DNA from: Proteus vulgaris
Lineage (GTDB): Bacteria > Pseudomonadota > Gammaproteobacteria > Enterobacterales > Enterobacteriaceae
Direction of reading: 5' to 3'
Assembly (NCBI RefSeq): GCF_023100685.1
Contig: NZ_CP090064.1
Span: forward strand, 3,596,001 to 3,660,000
DNA length: 64,000 nucleotides
Shown here: piece by piece, positions 13,088-22,388 of the stretch
How the letters are laid out: the number at the start of each line of letters is the position of its first letter
How positions within the stretch are numbered: the first letter of the stretch is position 1
Position numbers and translations under genes: made by a program
Notes under the pieces: model-generated
What the model saw: only the letters and a program-made list of their open reading frames with translations
Databases searched by the model: none
What the model was told of the DNA's origin: nothing

Positions 13088-13131
13088 GTCGGCTGGCTTA
13101 AATAATGCCAGCGCAAACCGATTTCTATTGA

Positions 13132-13359
<228 letters not shown>

Positions 13360-13411
13360 TATTTTGCGGCTTATACCGCAACATATGCAGACACTGTAGT
13401 CGCAGTTAAAG

Positions 13412-13443
13412 GCCGTGCTTTCTTATGAGAGCGCGGCTTATTC
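13412..13443 (+). terminator. rpsU-dnaG intergenic hairpin (partial terminator / processing site)
   Basis: GCCGTGCT (13412-13419) pairs with AGCGCGGC (13430-13437) in RNA with one G-U pair, followed by TTATTCTC, which is not a full U-run. E. coli has a transcription attenuator at this position that lowers dnaG relative to rpsU. An additional small dyad TTGCGG-N6-CCGCAA lies just after the rpsU stop. Confidence 0.6.
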
Positions 13444-13471
13444 TCGTTCAACAACAGGCGTAAAAGGGCTT

Positions 13472-15220
13472 ATGGCTGGACGAATTCCACGTTCATTTAT
13501 TAATGATTTACTAGCTCGAACCGATATCATCGATCTTATCGACGCTCGTGTGCCGTTAAAAAAACAAGGCAAAAATCATTCAGCGTGTTGTCCGTTTCAT
13601 AACGAAAAAACGCCCTCATTCACAGTAAATAGCGACAAACAGTTTTATCACTGTTTTGGTTGCGGCGCGCATGGCAATGCTATTGATTTTTTAATGAACT
13701 ACGACAGACTCGATTTTGTCGAAACCATTGAAGAGTTAGCAGCAATGCATGGGTTAGAAGTTCCTTATGAATCAGGAACTGGCAGTAGCCCAATTGAACG
13801 ACATATAAGACAAAATCTCTATCAAGTGATGGAGAAGTTGAACCAATATTATAGTAGTGCTCTCAATAAGTCAGATGCTCAGGAAGCCAGAAATTACCTT
13901 GCGCATCGTGGTCTTAGTGAAGATATTATTAGTCGTTTTTCTATTGGGTTTGTTCCTACTGGTTGGGATAATATCCTAAAGCGGTTTGGTCAAAATGCCG
14001 ATAATAAAGCCCTACTTCTTGAAGCAGGCATGGTAATAACAAACGATAATGGCCGTACTTATGATCGTTTTCGTCAACGCGTCATGTTTCCTATCCGAGA
14101 TAGACGTGGCCGTGTTATTGCCTTTGGTGGACGTGTTTTAGGTGATGATTTACCTAAATATTTGAACTCACCAGAAACAGAGATATTCCATAAAGGACGT
14201 CAACTTTACGGTCTTTATGAAGCACAACAATCTAATAATAACGTTACAAAGCTATTAGTTGTTGAAGGTTATATGGATGTTGTGGCATTAGCGCAGTTTG
14301 GTATTGATTATGCCGTTGCCTCATTAGGAACCTCCACGACAGCAGAACATATTCAGTTGCTCTTTAGAACAACGGATAACATTATTTGCTGCTATGATGG
14401 AGATAGAGCAGGACGAGATGCCGCTTGGCGAGCACTAGAAACTGCACTTCCTTTTTTAAATGATGGCCGTTCTTTACGTTTTATGTTTTTACCTGAAGGC
14501 GATGACCCTGATTCATTGGTACGTCGTGAAGGTAAAGAAGCCTTTGAAAAACGTATGGAACAATCACATTCATTATCAGAATTTCTATTTGATTCGCTCG
14601 TTCCTCAGGTGGATCTGAGTACTCAAGAAGGCAATGGTAAGTTATACAGTTTAGCTCGACCATTAATAGATAAGATCCCAAGTGAAACTTTACGTCTATA
14701 TTTATTAAGAGAACTTGGAAGCTTAACGGGAAATCCCGATATTGAGCAAATGGATCGTTTATTTGGTAGAACAGCGGCGAGCCACGAATTATCGTATCAA
14801 CCAACGATATTACGTCCAACGCCAATGCGTATATTAATTGCCTTATTGATACAAAACCCAGAATTCTCTAAATTAGTACCCCCTCTTGAGGGGTTAAATA
14901 CAGAAAAAATTGCAGGTTTGTCACTCTTTAGTGAACTTGTTTCCGTTTGCCAAGCACAACCTGGCCTTAATACAGGACAGATTATCGAACTCTACAGAGA
15001 GAATAAATTCGGTAAACAGCTTGAAAAATTGGCAATGTGGAACGATATAGATATAGATGAGATTGCAGAAAAAACCTTTACCGACACGTTAGATCATCTT
15101 TTTCTAACCGCAATGGACGAACGTTTAAACGCCCTTATTGCAAAAGAGAGAACAGAAGGCCTAACGCAAGATGAACGCGAAGAAGTCCAATTGATAATAC
15201 AGGCACGCGTTAAAAAGTAA
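13472..15220 (+). CDS. dnaG: DNA primase
   Basis: DnaG makes RNA primers at the replication fork. The 582-residue protein (581 in E. coli) has an N-terminal CHC2 zinc finger (CCPFHNEKTPSF and CFGCG, residues about 38-65), a TOPRIM core with VVEGYMDVVAL (near 263) and the DGDRAGRDAA acidic motif (near 309), and a C-terminal helicase-interacting region. The open frame extends upstream to 13415, but MAGRIPRSFINDLLARTDI is the family N-terminus and AAAAGGG precedes the ATG at 13472. Confidence 0.98.
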   Translation: MAGRIPRSFINDLLARTDIIDLIDARVPLKKQGKNHSACCPFHNEKTPSFTVNSDKQFYHCFGCGAHGNAIDFLMNYDRLDFVETIEELAAMHGLEVPYESGTGSSPIERHIRQNLYQVMEKLNQYYSSALNKSDAQEARNYLAHRGLSEDIISRFSIGFVPTGWDNILKRFGQNADNKALLLEAGMVITNDNGRTYDRFRQRVMFPIRDRRGRVIAFGGRVLGDDLPKYLNSPETEIFHKGRQLYGLYEAQQSNNNVTKLLVVEGYMDVVALAQFGIDYAVASLGTSTTAEHIQLLFRTTDNIICCYDGDRAGRDAAWRALETALPFLNDGRSLRFMFLPEGDDPDSLVRREGKEAFEKRMEQSHSLSEFLFDSLVPQVDLSTQEGNGKLYSLARPLIDKIPSETLRLYLLRELGSLTGNPDIEQMDRLFGRTAASHELSYQPTILRPTPMRILIALLIQNPEFSKLVPPLEGLNTEKIAGLSLFSELVSVCQAQPGLNTGQIIELYRENKFGKQLEKLAMWNDIDIDEIAEKTFTDTLDHLFLTAMDERLNALIAKERTEGLTQDEREEVQLIIQARVKK

Positions 15221-15263
15221 ATACAGAATTAAGATTAAAAACACGGCTTAATTGCCGCTATCG

Positions 15264-15310
15264 GTAGGTACTAAAAACCTACATTTGCTACGCTGAGGGG
15301 ACCGTAGCAA
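15264..15310 (+). promoter_or_regulatory. tandem hairpins in the dnaG-rpoD intergenic region
   Basis: Two perfect dyads lie back to back: GTAGGT-N7-ACCTAC (15264-15282) and TTGCTACG-N10-CGTAGCAA (15285-15310). Neither has a U-run, so they look like RNA structural or processing elements rather than terminators. They lie 97-143 bases upstream of the rpoD start. A role in uncoupling rpoD from dnaG expression is inference. Confidence 0.5.
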
Positions 15311-15406
15311 TCGACAATGAAAATGCCCCTCCGTAGTTATTGTTGGCTGAACAGTTATCGCCGACCGACACCAACCCAAATTACTTTGAAGTGTGGATAC
15401 CGTCTT

Positions 15407-17260
15407 ATGGAGCAAAACCCGCAGTCACAGCTGAAGCTACTTGTTACTAAAGGTAAGGAGCAAGGCTACCTGACCTATGCTGAGGTCAATGACCATCTGC
15501 CGGAAGATATCGTCGATTCAGATCAAATCGAAGACATCATCCAGATGATTAACGACATGGGCATTCAGGTTATGGAAGAAGCACCTGACGCCGATGATCT
15601 GATGCTGGCAGAAAATTCAAATGACACTGATGATGATGCGGCAGAAGCCGCGGCTCAGGTACTTTCTAGTGTAGAATCTGAGATTGGCCGTACAACCGAT
15701 CCTGTGCGTATGTATATGCGCGAAATGGGTACGGTTGAATTGCTTACCCGGGAAGGTGAAATTGATATCGCAAAACGTATTGAAGATGGTATTAACCAAG
15801 TTCAATGCTCTGTTGCTGAATATCCAGAAGCAATTACTTATCTTCTTGAACAATACGATCGTGTTGAAGCTGGTGAAGCACGTCTTTCTGACTTAATTAC
15901 TGCGTTTATTGACCCAAATGCCGAAGAAGTGGCAGAGAGTGAAGTGGTCAATTTAGGCAAAAGTGATGATGAAGTTGACGATGCTGAAGACGAAGATGAA
16001 GACGAAGATGAAGATGGCGATAATGACAGCGATAGCGATGATGATAACAGCATCGATCCTGAATTAGCTCGCCAAAAATTTACTGAGCTTCGTGAACAAT
16101 ACGAGAAAACTCGCCAGACTATCAAGGCCAAAGGTCGTAATCACAAAGATACAGAACTTGAGATCTTATTGTTATCTGAAATTTTCAAACAGTTCCGTTT
16201 AGTACCGAAACAGTTTGATTATCTGGTTAACAACATGCGTGAGATGATGGACAGAGTTCGTACTCAAGAACGTCACATCATGCGTCTTTGTGTTGATCAA
16301 GTTAAAATGCCTAAGAAAAACTTCATTACGCTGTTTACAGGTAACGAAACCAATGACACATGGTTCACTGCTGCTCGTGCAATGAATAAACCTTGGTCTG
16401 AAAAACTGGCAGGTATTGAAGAAGAAGTACAACGCAGCTTACAAAAACTGCAGCAAATTGAAGTTGAAACTGGTCTGACAATCGAACAGGTTAAAGATAT
16501 TAACCGTCGTATGTCTATCGGTGAAGCAAAAGCTCGTCGTGCGAAAAAAGAGATGGTTGAAGCGAACTTACGTTTAGTTATCTCTATCGCAAAAAAATAT
16601 ACCAACCGTGGCTTACAGTTCCTTGACTTGATCCAAGAAGGGAATATCGGTCTGATGAAAGCGGTTGATAAATTTGAATACCGTCGTGGTTATAAATTCT
16701 CAACTTACGCAACATGGTGGATCCGCCAAGCAATTACTCGTTCAATCGCTGATCAGGCACGTACAATTCGTATCCCTGTTCACATGATTGAAACGATTAA
16801 TAAGCTAAACCGTATCTCTCGCCAAATGTTGCAAGAGATGGGACGTGAGCCTTCACCAGAAGAGCTTGCAGAACGCATGCTGATGCCTGAAGATAAAATC
16901 CGTAAGGTACTGAAAATCGCTAAAGAACCAATCTCCATGGAAACCCCAATCGGTGACGATGAAGATTCACATTTAGGTGATTTTATCGAGGATACTACTC
17001 TCGAATTACCACTGGATTCTGCAACATCAGAAAGCTTACGTTCAGCAACTCACGAAGTGTTAGCTGGTTTAACATTACGTGAAGCTAAAGTCCTGCGTAT
17101 GCGTTTTGGTATTGATATGAATACAGACCATACCTTAGAAGAAGTGGGTAAACAGTTTGATGTTACCCGTGAACGTATTCGTCAGATTGAAGCGAAGGCA
17201 CTGCGTAAATTACGCCACCCAAGCCGTTCTGAAGTATTACGTAGCTTCCTTGACGAGTAA
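15407..17260 (+). CDS. rpoD: RNA polymerase sigma factor RpoD (sigma-70)
   Basis: This is the housekeeping sigma factor, 617 residues (613 in E. coli). Region 1.1 begins [20 protein letters not shown]. Region 1.2 holds [21 protein letters not shown] non-conserved segment with a very acidic Asp/Glu stretch lies near residues 185-212. Region 2 has [13 protein letters not shown] and [10 protein letters not shown]. Region 4 has the helix-turn-helix [20 protein letters not shown] and the C-terminal LRSFLDE. The upstream open frame to 15317 is not family-like, so the ATG at 15407 is used. A strong terminator follows. Confidence 0.99.
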   Translation: MEQNPQSQLKLLVTKGKEQGYLTYAEVNDHLPEDIVDSDQIEDIIQMINDMGIQVMEEAPDADDLMLAENSNDTDDDAAEAAAQVLSSVESEIGRTTDPVRMYMREMGTVELLTREGEIDIAKRIEDGINQVQCSVAEYPEAITYLLEQYDRVEAGEARLSDLITAFIDPNAEEVAESEVVNLGKSDDEVDDAEDEDEDEDEDGDNDSDSDDDNSIDPELARQKFTELREQYEKTRQTIKAKGRNHKDTELEILLLSEIFKQFRLVPKQFDYLVNNMREMMDRVRTQERHIMRLCVDQVKMPKKNFITLFTGNETNDTWFTAARAMNKPWSEKLAGIEEEVQRSLQKLQQIEVETGLTIEQVKDINRRMSIGEAKARRAKKEMVEANLRLVISIAKKYTNRGLQFLDLIQEGNIGLMKAVDKFEYRRGYKFSTYATWWIRQAITRSIADQARTIRIPVHMIETINKLNRISRQMLQEMGREPSPEELAERMLMPEDKIRKVLKIAKEPISMETPIGDDEDSHLGDFIEDTTLELPLDSATSESLRSATHEVLAGLTLREAKVLRMRFGIDMNTDHTLEEVGKQFDVTRERIRQIEAKALRKLRHPSRSEVLRSFLDE

Positions 17261-17287
17261 TTAGCTTACACTCATTTATGCTATAAC

Positions 17288-17319
17288 AAACGCCTGTGAT
17301 ATTCACAGGCGTTTTTTTA
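17288..17319 (+). terminator. rpoD terminator
   Basis: Ten-bp stem ACGCCTGTGA / TCACAGGCGT with a TAT loop, followed by seven T. It closes the rpsU-dnaG-rpoD operon. Confidence 0.93.
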
Positions 17320-17551
17320 TCGGTTAATCACGATCCTATCTCTCGTTTAATGGTTATTGTTCAGAGCCTCTCAACAACCATTCTCTACAATGTACATTTA
17401 TAAAAAATAGCCTCTTTATTTATAATATTACGCATCTGCCTATGCTTATCTCTCAATTCTTACACTAGGTTATTGATATCACAGTTATTCTCTATTTTAT
17501 CTTTTTATTGTTTATATTGAGCATAAATTGCGCATACAGTCATTCAAAGGC

Positions 17552-17580
17552 TAGACCTAGTGCCAAATGGCACGTATAAT
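17552..17580 (+). promoter_or_regulatory. promoter of the tRNA-Ile2 gene
   Basis: A perfect TATAAT (17575-17580) is preceded, with a 17-base spacer, by TAGACC (4 of 6 to the -35 consensus). The expected transcription start is 6-8 bases before the mature tRNA. The spacer holds a TGCCA-AA-TGGCA palindrome at 17561-17572. Confidence 0.7.
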
Positions 17581-17592
17581 CTCACTCCATTA

Positions 17593-17669
17593 GGCCCCTT
17601 AGCTCAGTTGGTTAGAGCAGGCGACTCATAATCGCTTGGTCACTGGTTCAAGTCCAGTAGGGGCCACCA
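17593..17669 (+). tRNA. ileX: tRNA-Ile2 (anticodon CAT, lysidine-modified), ileX-like
   Basis: A 77-base cloverleaf with encoded CCA: acceptor GGCCCCT / AGGGGCC, anticodon stem GGCGA / TCGCT around the loop CTCATAA (anticodon 17627-17629), and T-arm GGTTCAAGTCC. The sequence is nearly the E. coli ileX/ileY tRNA rather than a tRNA-Met. The C of CAT would be converted to lysidine so that it reads AUA as isoleucine. ileX also lies shortly after rpoD in E. coli, with mug between; mug is absent here. Confidence 0.93.
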
Positions 17670-17695
17670 CATTTTAGCTGTTAAATCAGCGCATT

Positions 17696-17724
17696 AAGCC
17701 ACTTCTTAGCAAGTGGCTTTTTTG
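17696..17724 (+). terminator. terminator after tRNA-Ile2
   Basis: Nine-bp stem AAGCCACTT / AAGTGGCTT with a 6-base loop, followed by TTTTG and TTTTT. Confidence 0.88.
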
Positions 17725-18215
17725 TTTTTACAAATCGTTGCCCTATTTTTGCCCCATCAGATATCTTTAACTAGGTTCATTTTTTATCGGCTCTCTTTTT
17801 CTACACCTCAAGTTTTACATTTTCATTAATAGAATATTAATAACTCGTTGCTCCTCAGAAAAAACAACATATTATATTTCTATTTATTTTCACCAGATAA
17901 AGTTTTCCAAAACACATTCACATTGTAAATATTATCTTACCATTACAATATGATAAAAATTTTTAAAAATAACTTACCCATGTATATTTAAATCGCTTCC
18001 ATTACTTTGGTGCATATATTAGATCAACTATGCATATATTATTATATTAACAATAGTTATATTTAATATTTATAAACTTATCTTTCTGATTCATACATGC
18101 AGATATGAATCAGATTTTTACCCCTTTATTTTTCAAGAGAATTAATTAGCTTATTACTTCTTTTATTGAGATAATATTCCAACAAATTCAAACCTCGTTT
18201 TATATTATTACTATT
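17725..18215. other. 491-base AT-rich intergenic region, no gene seen
   Basis: Very AT-rich stretch between the tRNA terminator and the bestrophin-like gene. No coding frame, RNA gene or strong dyad could be supported. No second copy of the tRNA 3' end, which would mark an integration site, was noticed in the window. It presumably holds the promoter of the following gene. Confidence 0.5.
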
Positions 18216-19133
18216 ATGGTTATACGTCCTAATCAACACTGGTTTTTTCGGTTATTTGATTGGCATGGCTCTGTGCTTGCAAAAATAATATTTCGCTTAT
18301 GCCTTAATGTTATCATGTCAATTATCGCTATTTTAATTTATCAATGGTATGAACAATTAGGTATACACTTAACTGTTGCTCCCTTTAGTTTGTTGGGTAT
18401 CGCCATTGCGATATTTCTTGGTTTCAGAAACAATGCAAGCTATAGCCGGTTGGTTGAAGCAAGAACCTTATGGGGTAATATGTTAATTACCCATCGTAAT
18501 ATATTAAGAAACATAAAGGCTTTATTACCTGAAGATAAACAATTCAACCGAGACTTTTCTAATCTATTAATTGCTTTTAGTTGGAGTTTAAAACACGAGT
18601 TAAGAAAAACTAATCCAATGGTTGATCTCTACCGTTTATTACCTCGGCCTTTATTTGATGAAATAATGAATAGTCCTTATCCTACCAATCGTATCTTATT
18701 ACATATTGGTTTAAAAATAGGCGAATTGAGAGATAATAAAATGATAAGTGATGTTATCTTTCAATCAATTAATAAAGATATTAATAACTTATCTGACGTT
18801 TTAGGCGGTTGTGAGCGTATCTCAAATACCCCGGTTCCCTTTGCTTATACCTTGATATTACAGCGTACTGTTTATCTATTCTGTGCATTATTGCCTTTTG
18901 CTTTAGTAGCCGATCTCCACTACATGACACCATTTGTATCCGTGTTTATCTCTTATACCTTTTTGTCTTGGGATTCATTAGCTGAGGAATTAGAAGATCC
19001 TTTTGGTATATCTGCAAATGACTTACCCCTAAATGCTATTTGTAATACGATTGAAAGAAACTTATTAGAAATACAAGATATTAGCCCATTACCGATAACT
19101 GTAAGACCAGATAAACATTATAATTTATTGTAA
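18216..19133 (+). CDS. bestrophin-like family membrane protein (YneE-like, UPF0187)
   Basis: The 305-residue protein is similar along its length to E. coli YneE: an N-terminal VIRPNQHWFFRLFDWHGSVL, the helix segment APFSLLGIAIAIFLGFRNNA near residue 60, GGCERI near 200, and a late segment with VADLHYMTPFVSVFISYTF and LAEELEDPFG. Bacterial bestrophin homologues form pentameric ion channels; the physiological role of this subfamily is not established. No clear Shine-Dalgarno precedes the ATG, but the family N-terminus supports it. It stands alone with its own terminator. Confidence 0.88.
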   Translation: MVIRPNQHWFFRLFDWHGSVLAKIIFRLCLNVIMSIIAILIYQWYEQLGIHLTVAPFSLLGIAIAIFLGFRNNASYSRLVEARTLWGNMLITHRNILRNIKALLPEDKQFNRDFSNLLIAFSWSLKHELRKTNPMVDLYRLLPRPLFDEIMNSPYPTNRILLHIGLKIGELRDNKMISDVIFQSINKDINNLSDVLGGCERISNTPVPFAYTLILQRTVYLFCALLPFALVADLHYMTPFVSVFISYTFLSWDSLAEELEDPFGISANDLPLNAICNTIERNLLEIQDISPLPITVRPDKHYNLL

Positions 19134-19153
19134 TCGAAAATAATAAAAATATA

Positions 19154-19184
19154 AAAAACAGTGCAAAAAATTACACTGTTTTTT
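19154..19184. terminator. bidirectional terminator after the bestrophin-like gene
   Basis: Ten-bp stem AAAAACAGTG / CACTGTTTTT with a 10-base loop; serves the plus gene and the minus-strand cio operon that ends opposite it. Confidence 0.85.
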
Positions 19185-19206
19185 ATTGTTAATGACCATC
19201 TAAAAT

Positions 19207-19380
19207 CTAATGTGTTCTCATTCCGGCACTGTACATTAATAATTTAAATAAAGAAGCGATAATAGCTAAGCTTAATACACTTAAACTCCAAATAATTATC
19301 ATCCATCCTATTTGTTGGTACCAATATGTTTTTTTTTGAACGGGTTTTATCGTTAAAAAATGACTAATGATAGCTTTCAT
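19207..19380 (-). CDS. DUF2474-like small membrane protein of the bd oxidase operon
   Basis: A 57-residue protein (starts MKAIISHFLTIKPVQKKTYW, ends YSAGMRTH) overlaps the end of cydB/cioB by 17 bases. It has one predicted membrane helix, with the pattern WYQQIGWMIIIWSLSVLSLA followed by a short tail. This agrees with the DUF2474 family, small proteins found at the end of cyanide-insensitive bd oxidase operons, in the position held by CydX or CydS in other bd operons. AAAGG lies 8-12 bases before the ATG, inside cioB. A role as an accessory subunit is inference from position and size. Confidence 0.75.
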   Translation of the reverse strand: MKAIISHFLTIKPVQKKTYWYQQIGWMIIIWSLSVLSLAIIASLFKLLMYSAGMRTH

Positions 19381-20371
19381 TTGGGTTTACCTTTCCACGA
19401 AAAACATAATAGCTCCAACTGGTATACATAAGAATAACAGGAATAATAATCACAGCACCAACCAACATAAATTTCTGACTTAAAACGGGTGATGCCGCAT
19501 CCCAAATAGAAATTGTTGGTGGAATAATATAAGGGAAAATACTCACACCCAATCCAGCAAAACCGATAAAGACCAATAAAAGTGATAATAAAAATGGCAA
19601 ATAATGCCCATAGTTATAAGCACTACGCACTATGCCCCATGTACACGCTAATACGAATAAAGGTGCTGGTAATAAAAAGAATAAATTAGGTAAGCTAAAC
19701 CAGCGCTGTGCAATATCTTCATGTACTAGAGGTGTCCATAGACTGACTATTGCAATCGCAACCAATAATGTAATCGCTAAATAAACAGTAATAGAACACA
19801 TTTTACGATGCAGTTGATGCTCTGTTTTCATTATTAGCCATGAACTTCCTAAAAGTGCATAAGTAATTAGCAAGGCAAAACCACAAAAGAGAGGAAATGG
19901 CGCTAACCAATCTAGTGCAGAGCCACTAAAGCTACGCCCAATTACTTCAAAACCGTTAATTACTGCACCAACCGTAATACCTTGGCAGAAAGTTGCTAAA
20001 AAGGAGCCACCAATAAAAGCTGAATCCCAAAACAGACGATGTTTAGGTAACGCATTAACACGAAACTCAAAAGCCACACCACGAAATATAAGACCGATTA
20101 ACATTAATGTTAATGGAATAGTCAGTGCCTCAATAATCACAGCATAAGCCAAAGGAAATGCGCCATATAACGCAGCACCACCTAAAACAAGCCATGTTTC
20201 ATTGCCATCCCATACTGGTGCCACACTATTTATCATCGTGTCTCTTTGTATTTTATCTTTCGTAAACGGCAAAATAATACCAATACCCAGATCAAATCCA
20301 TCCGCGATAATATACATCAGCGTAGAAAATATGATGATGGCGAACCAAATAATCGAAAAATCAACATTCAT
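19364..20371 (-). CDS. cioB: cytochrome bd-type ubiquinol oxidase subunit II (CioB/CydB)
   Basis: A 335-residue membrane protein with about eight helices. It has the family's early IADGFDLGIGIILPF, the WDGNETWLVLGGAALYGAFP segment near residue 55, and late IPVILMYTSWSYYVF. CydB-type subunits carry no heme ligands of their own and pair with subunit I. Its ATG overlaps the subunit I stop by one base (TAATG), so translation is coupled. The partner's short Q-loop places this operon in the CIO (cyanide-insensitive) branch rather than the long-Q-loop CydAB branch. Confidence 0.9.
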   Translation of the reverse strand: MNVDFSIIWFAIIIFSTLMYIIADGFDLGIGIILPFTKDKIQRDTMINSVAPVWDGNETWLVLGGAALYGAFPLAYAVIIEALTIPLTLMLIGLIFRGVAFEFRVNALPKHRLFWDSAFIGGSFLATFCQGITVGAVINGFEVIGRSFSGSALDWLAPFPLFCGFALLITYALLGSSWLIMKTEHQLHRKMCSITVYLAITLLVAIAIVSLWTPLVHEDIAQRWFSLPNLFFLLPAPLFVLACTWGIVRSAYNYGHYLPFLLSLLLVFIGFAGLGVSIFPYIIPPTISIWDAASPVLSQKFMLVGAVIIIPVILMYTSWSYYVFRGKVNPNESYH

Positions 20372-21723
20372 TATTTTTCACCTTCGATTAATGGTACTGA
20401 ATGCAATTCAACAGGGCCCTTTTTCATTAAATGCATCATATAAAAATAACCGATACCAAATACTGAACAATAAACCAAAATAAAAGCTAATAAGCTCAAA
20501 CTCATTTGCAAATCCCCATGCGCTGAAACGGCATCTTTAGTCCGTTGCACGCCGTAAACCACCCAAGGCTGGCGACCAATTTCTGTCGTAAACCAACCGG
20601 CAAGGATAGCAATCAATCCCGTAGGCCCCATTAATAATGTAAATCGTAAAAAAAATGGAGAGTTATAGAGTTTTTTTTGCTTGCGTAAAATGACACTTAA
20701 TAGGCCAAGGAAAATCATCAACATACCAAGGCCTGCCATTATTCTAAATGACCAAAATATAATGGTGGAATTAGGTCTATCTTCTGGTGCAAATGTATTA
20801 AGTGCAGGAATTTGTTTCTCAAGACTATGAGTAAGAATAAGGCTACCTAAATACGGGATCTCTATTGCATACTTTGTTTTTTCTTCATCCATATCTGGAA
20901 GACCAAATAAAATAAGTGGTGTCGCTTCTTGTGATGAATTATCCCAATGCCCTTCAATAGCCGCTATTTTTGCGGGTTGGTGTTCTAGTGTATTTAAACC
21001 ATGTGCATCACCTACAAAAGCCTGTATTGGTGCAATAATCAACACTAACCATAATGCCATAGATAACATTTTGCGTACTGCAGCTGTATCTTTCCCTTTT
21101 AATAAAAGCCATGACGCACATGCAGCAATAAATAAAGCACTGGCTAAAAATGCCCCGATTGACATATGTAATAGGCGATAAGGAAATGAGGGATTAAAAA
21201 TGATTTGTAACCAATCAACAGGCACAACAATACCATTTTCTATTTCATAACCTTGTGGTGTTTGCATCCAGCTGTTTGAAGATAAGATCCAAAACGTTGA
21301 AATAAGAGTTCCTAATGCCACCATACAAGTAGCAAAAAAATGAAGCTTCCGCCCAACTTTATTCCATCCGAATAGCATAATACCAAGAAACCCAGCTTCT
21401 AAAAAAAATGCAGTGAGCACTTCATAAGTCAACATTGGGCCTGTAATACTACCTGCAAATTGCGAGAAACCACTCCAGTTTGTACCAAATTGGTATGCCA
21501 TGACTAACCCAGAAACCACACCCATTCCGAAATTCACTGCGAAAATTTTTATCCAAAATTGGTATAACGTAAAATAACTTGGCTCCTTAGTTTTTAACCA
21601 TAAGCCTTCTAATAGCGCTAAAAAACTCGCAAGTCCTATCGTAATAGCAGGAAAAATAATATGAAAAGAGACCGTGAAAGCAAATTGTATTCTTGCTAAA
21701 TGAAAAGCGTCTAACCCAAACAT
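20371..21723 (-). CDS. cioA: cytochrome bd-type ubiquinol oxidase subunit I (CioA/CydA, short Q-loop)
   Basis: Subunit I binds hemes b558, b595 and d and oxidises ubiquinol. His21 in SFHIIFP and the His of RLLHMSIGAF (near residue 186) match known heme ligands, and GRQPWVVYGVQRT is the conserved motif after the Q-loop. At 450 residues it is about 70 shorter than E. coli CydA (522), the difference expected from a short Q-loop as in CioA. bd oxidases of this type give respiration that resists cyanide and sulfide. The operon order is cioA-cioB-DUF2474, on the minus strand, with a long leader region upstream. Confidence 0.92.
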   Translation of the reverse strand: MFGLDAFHLARIQFAFTVSFHIIFPAITIGLASFLALLEGLWLKTKEPSYFTLYQFWIKIFAVNFGMGVVSGLVMAYQFGTNWSGFSQFAGSITGPMLTYEVLTAFFLEAGFLGIMLFGWNKVGRKLHFFATCMVALGTLISTFWILSSNSWMQTPQGYEIENGIVVPVDWLQIIFNPSFPYRLLHMSIGAFLASALFIAACASWLLLKGKDTAAVRKMLSMALWLVLIIAPIQAFVGDAHGLNTLEHQPAKIAAIEGHWDNSSQEATPLILFGLPDMDEEKTKYAIEIPYLGSLILTHSLEKQIPALNTFAPEDRPNSTIIFWSFRIMAGLGMLMIFLGLLSVILRKQKKLYNSPFFLRFTLLMGPTGLIAILAGWFTTEIGRQPWVVYGVQRTKDAVSAHGDLQMSLSLLAFILVYCSVFGIGYFYMMHLMKKGPVELHSVPLIEGEK

Positions 21724-22388
21724 AATGCCCCTCTTCGTATAAATCTATTTATCATAAATTTATTCATTTCTATTTTCCTATTTATGTTTTTCTCAAATAA
21801 ATCACTATTATCTTCTTATTATTAATCTCATTACTTTTATTGCTTTAATATTAACAACAAAGTATTTAATTCATATTTAAATTTATTATTAAGATTATCT
21901 CTCCCTATTGTAAGTGAATAAAAAAACAACACAGACAAATCGATACATAGCTTTATATATATCGATAAAAATACCTATTAGGTTGATTTTTTAACTAGTA
22001 ATAAAAGTAAATGAAGTAAAATATTTTCATTCTTTATCGTGTTAATATTTTTAACCATCACGTAACAGCTAGTCAAATAAATTGATTTTATTGAGTGATA
22101 GATATGCTCTATCGCCACTCAATATATCCGTACAAAGGGCTATAGAGAGTATTTAAAGCGTTGACAACTAAGTCACATTGTTTTAACTTTTTAAATAACA
22201 AAAATTTTGTATGTTTATATTATCTTATTATCCTCCATTTACTAGATTTTAATTTTAACAAGTCTAAATATATTATTGCGCTCAAATAGCATTATATATT
22301 TAATTATATAAGCATATTGATTTTTATATTCACCTGCCCATTTATTTTCATAAATAAATATTATTATTTGTTTTTTAGGAATATCTAT
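21724..22388. other. divergent intergenic region between cioA and the YdeP-like gene
   Basis: About 665 bases, AT-rich, with no supportable gene. It contains an interrupted dyad at 22091-22122 (TTGAGTG-ATAGA, then TCTAT-CGC-CACTCAA, a 12-bp stem with a 3-base bulge) and an ATCGATA / TATCGAT pair at 21939-21966. Promoters for both flanking transcription units must lie here. I did not find a convincing FNR or ArcA site. Confidence 0.5.

Noticed and set aside
12845..13105. 86-codon open frame upstream of rpsU
   Set aside because: No family resemblance, overlaps the likely rpsU promoters, and Phe/Tyr/Cys-rich composition typical of chance frames in AT-rich DNA.
15838..16131. Minus-strand frame with a poly-Ser run inside rpoD
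   Set aside because: It is the reverse reading of the acidic GAT/GAA-rich segment of RpoD, giving Ser/Leu repeats; not a gene.
17593..17724. tRNA-Ile2 gene as an integration site for a genomic island
   Set aside because: No integrase gene nearby and no repeat of the tRNA 3' end was noticed downstream in the window, so an island boundary cannot be supported, although E. coli synteny ends here.
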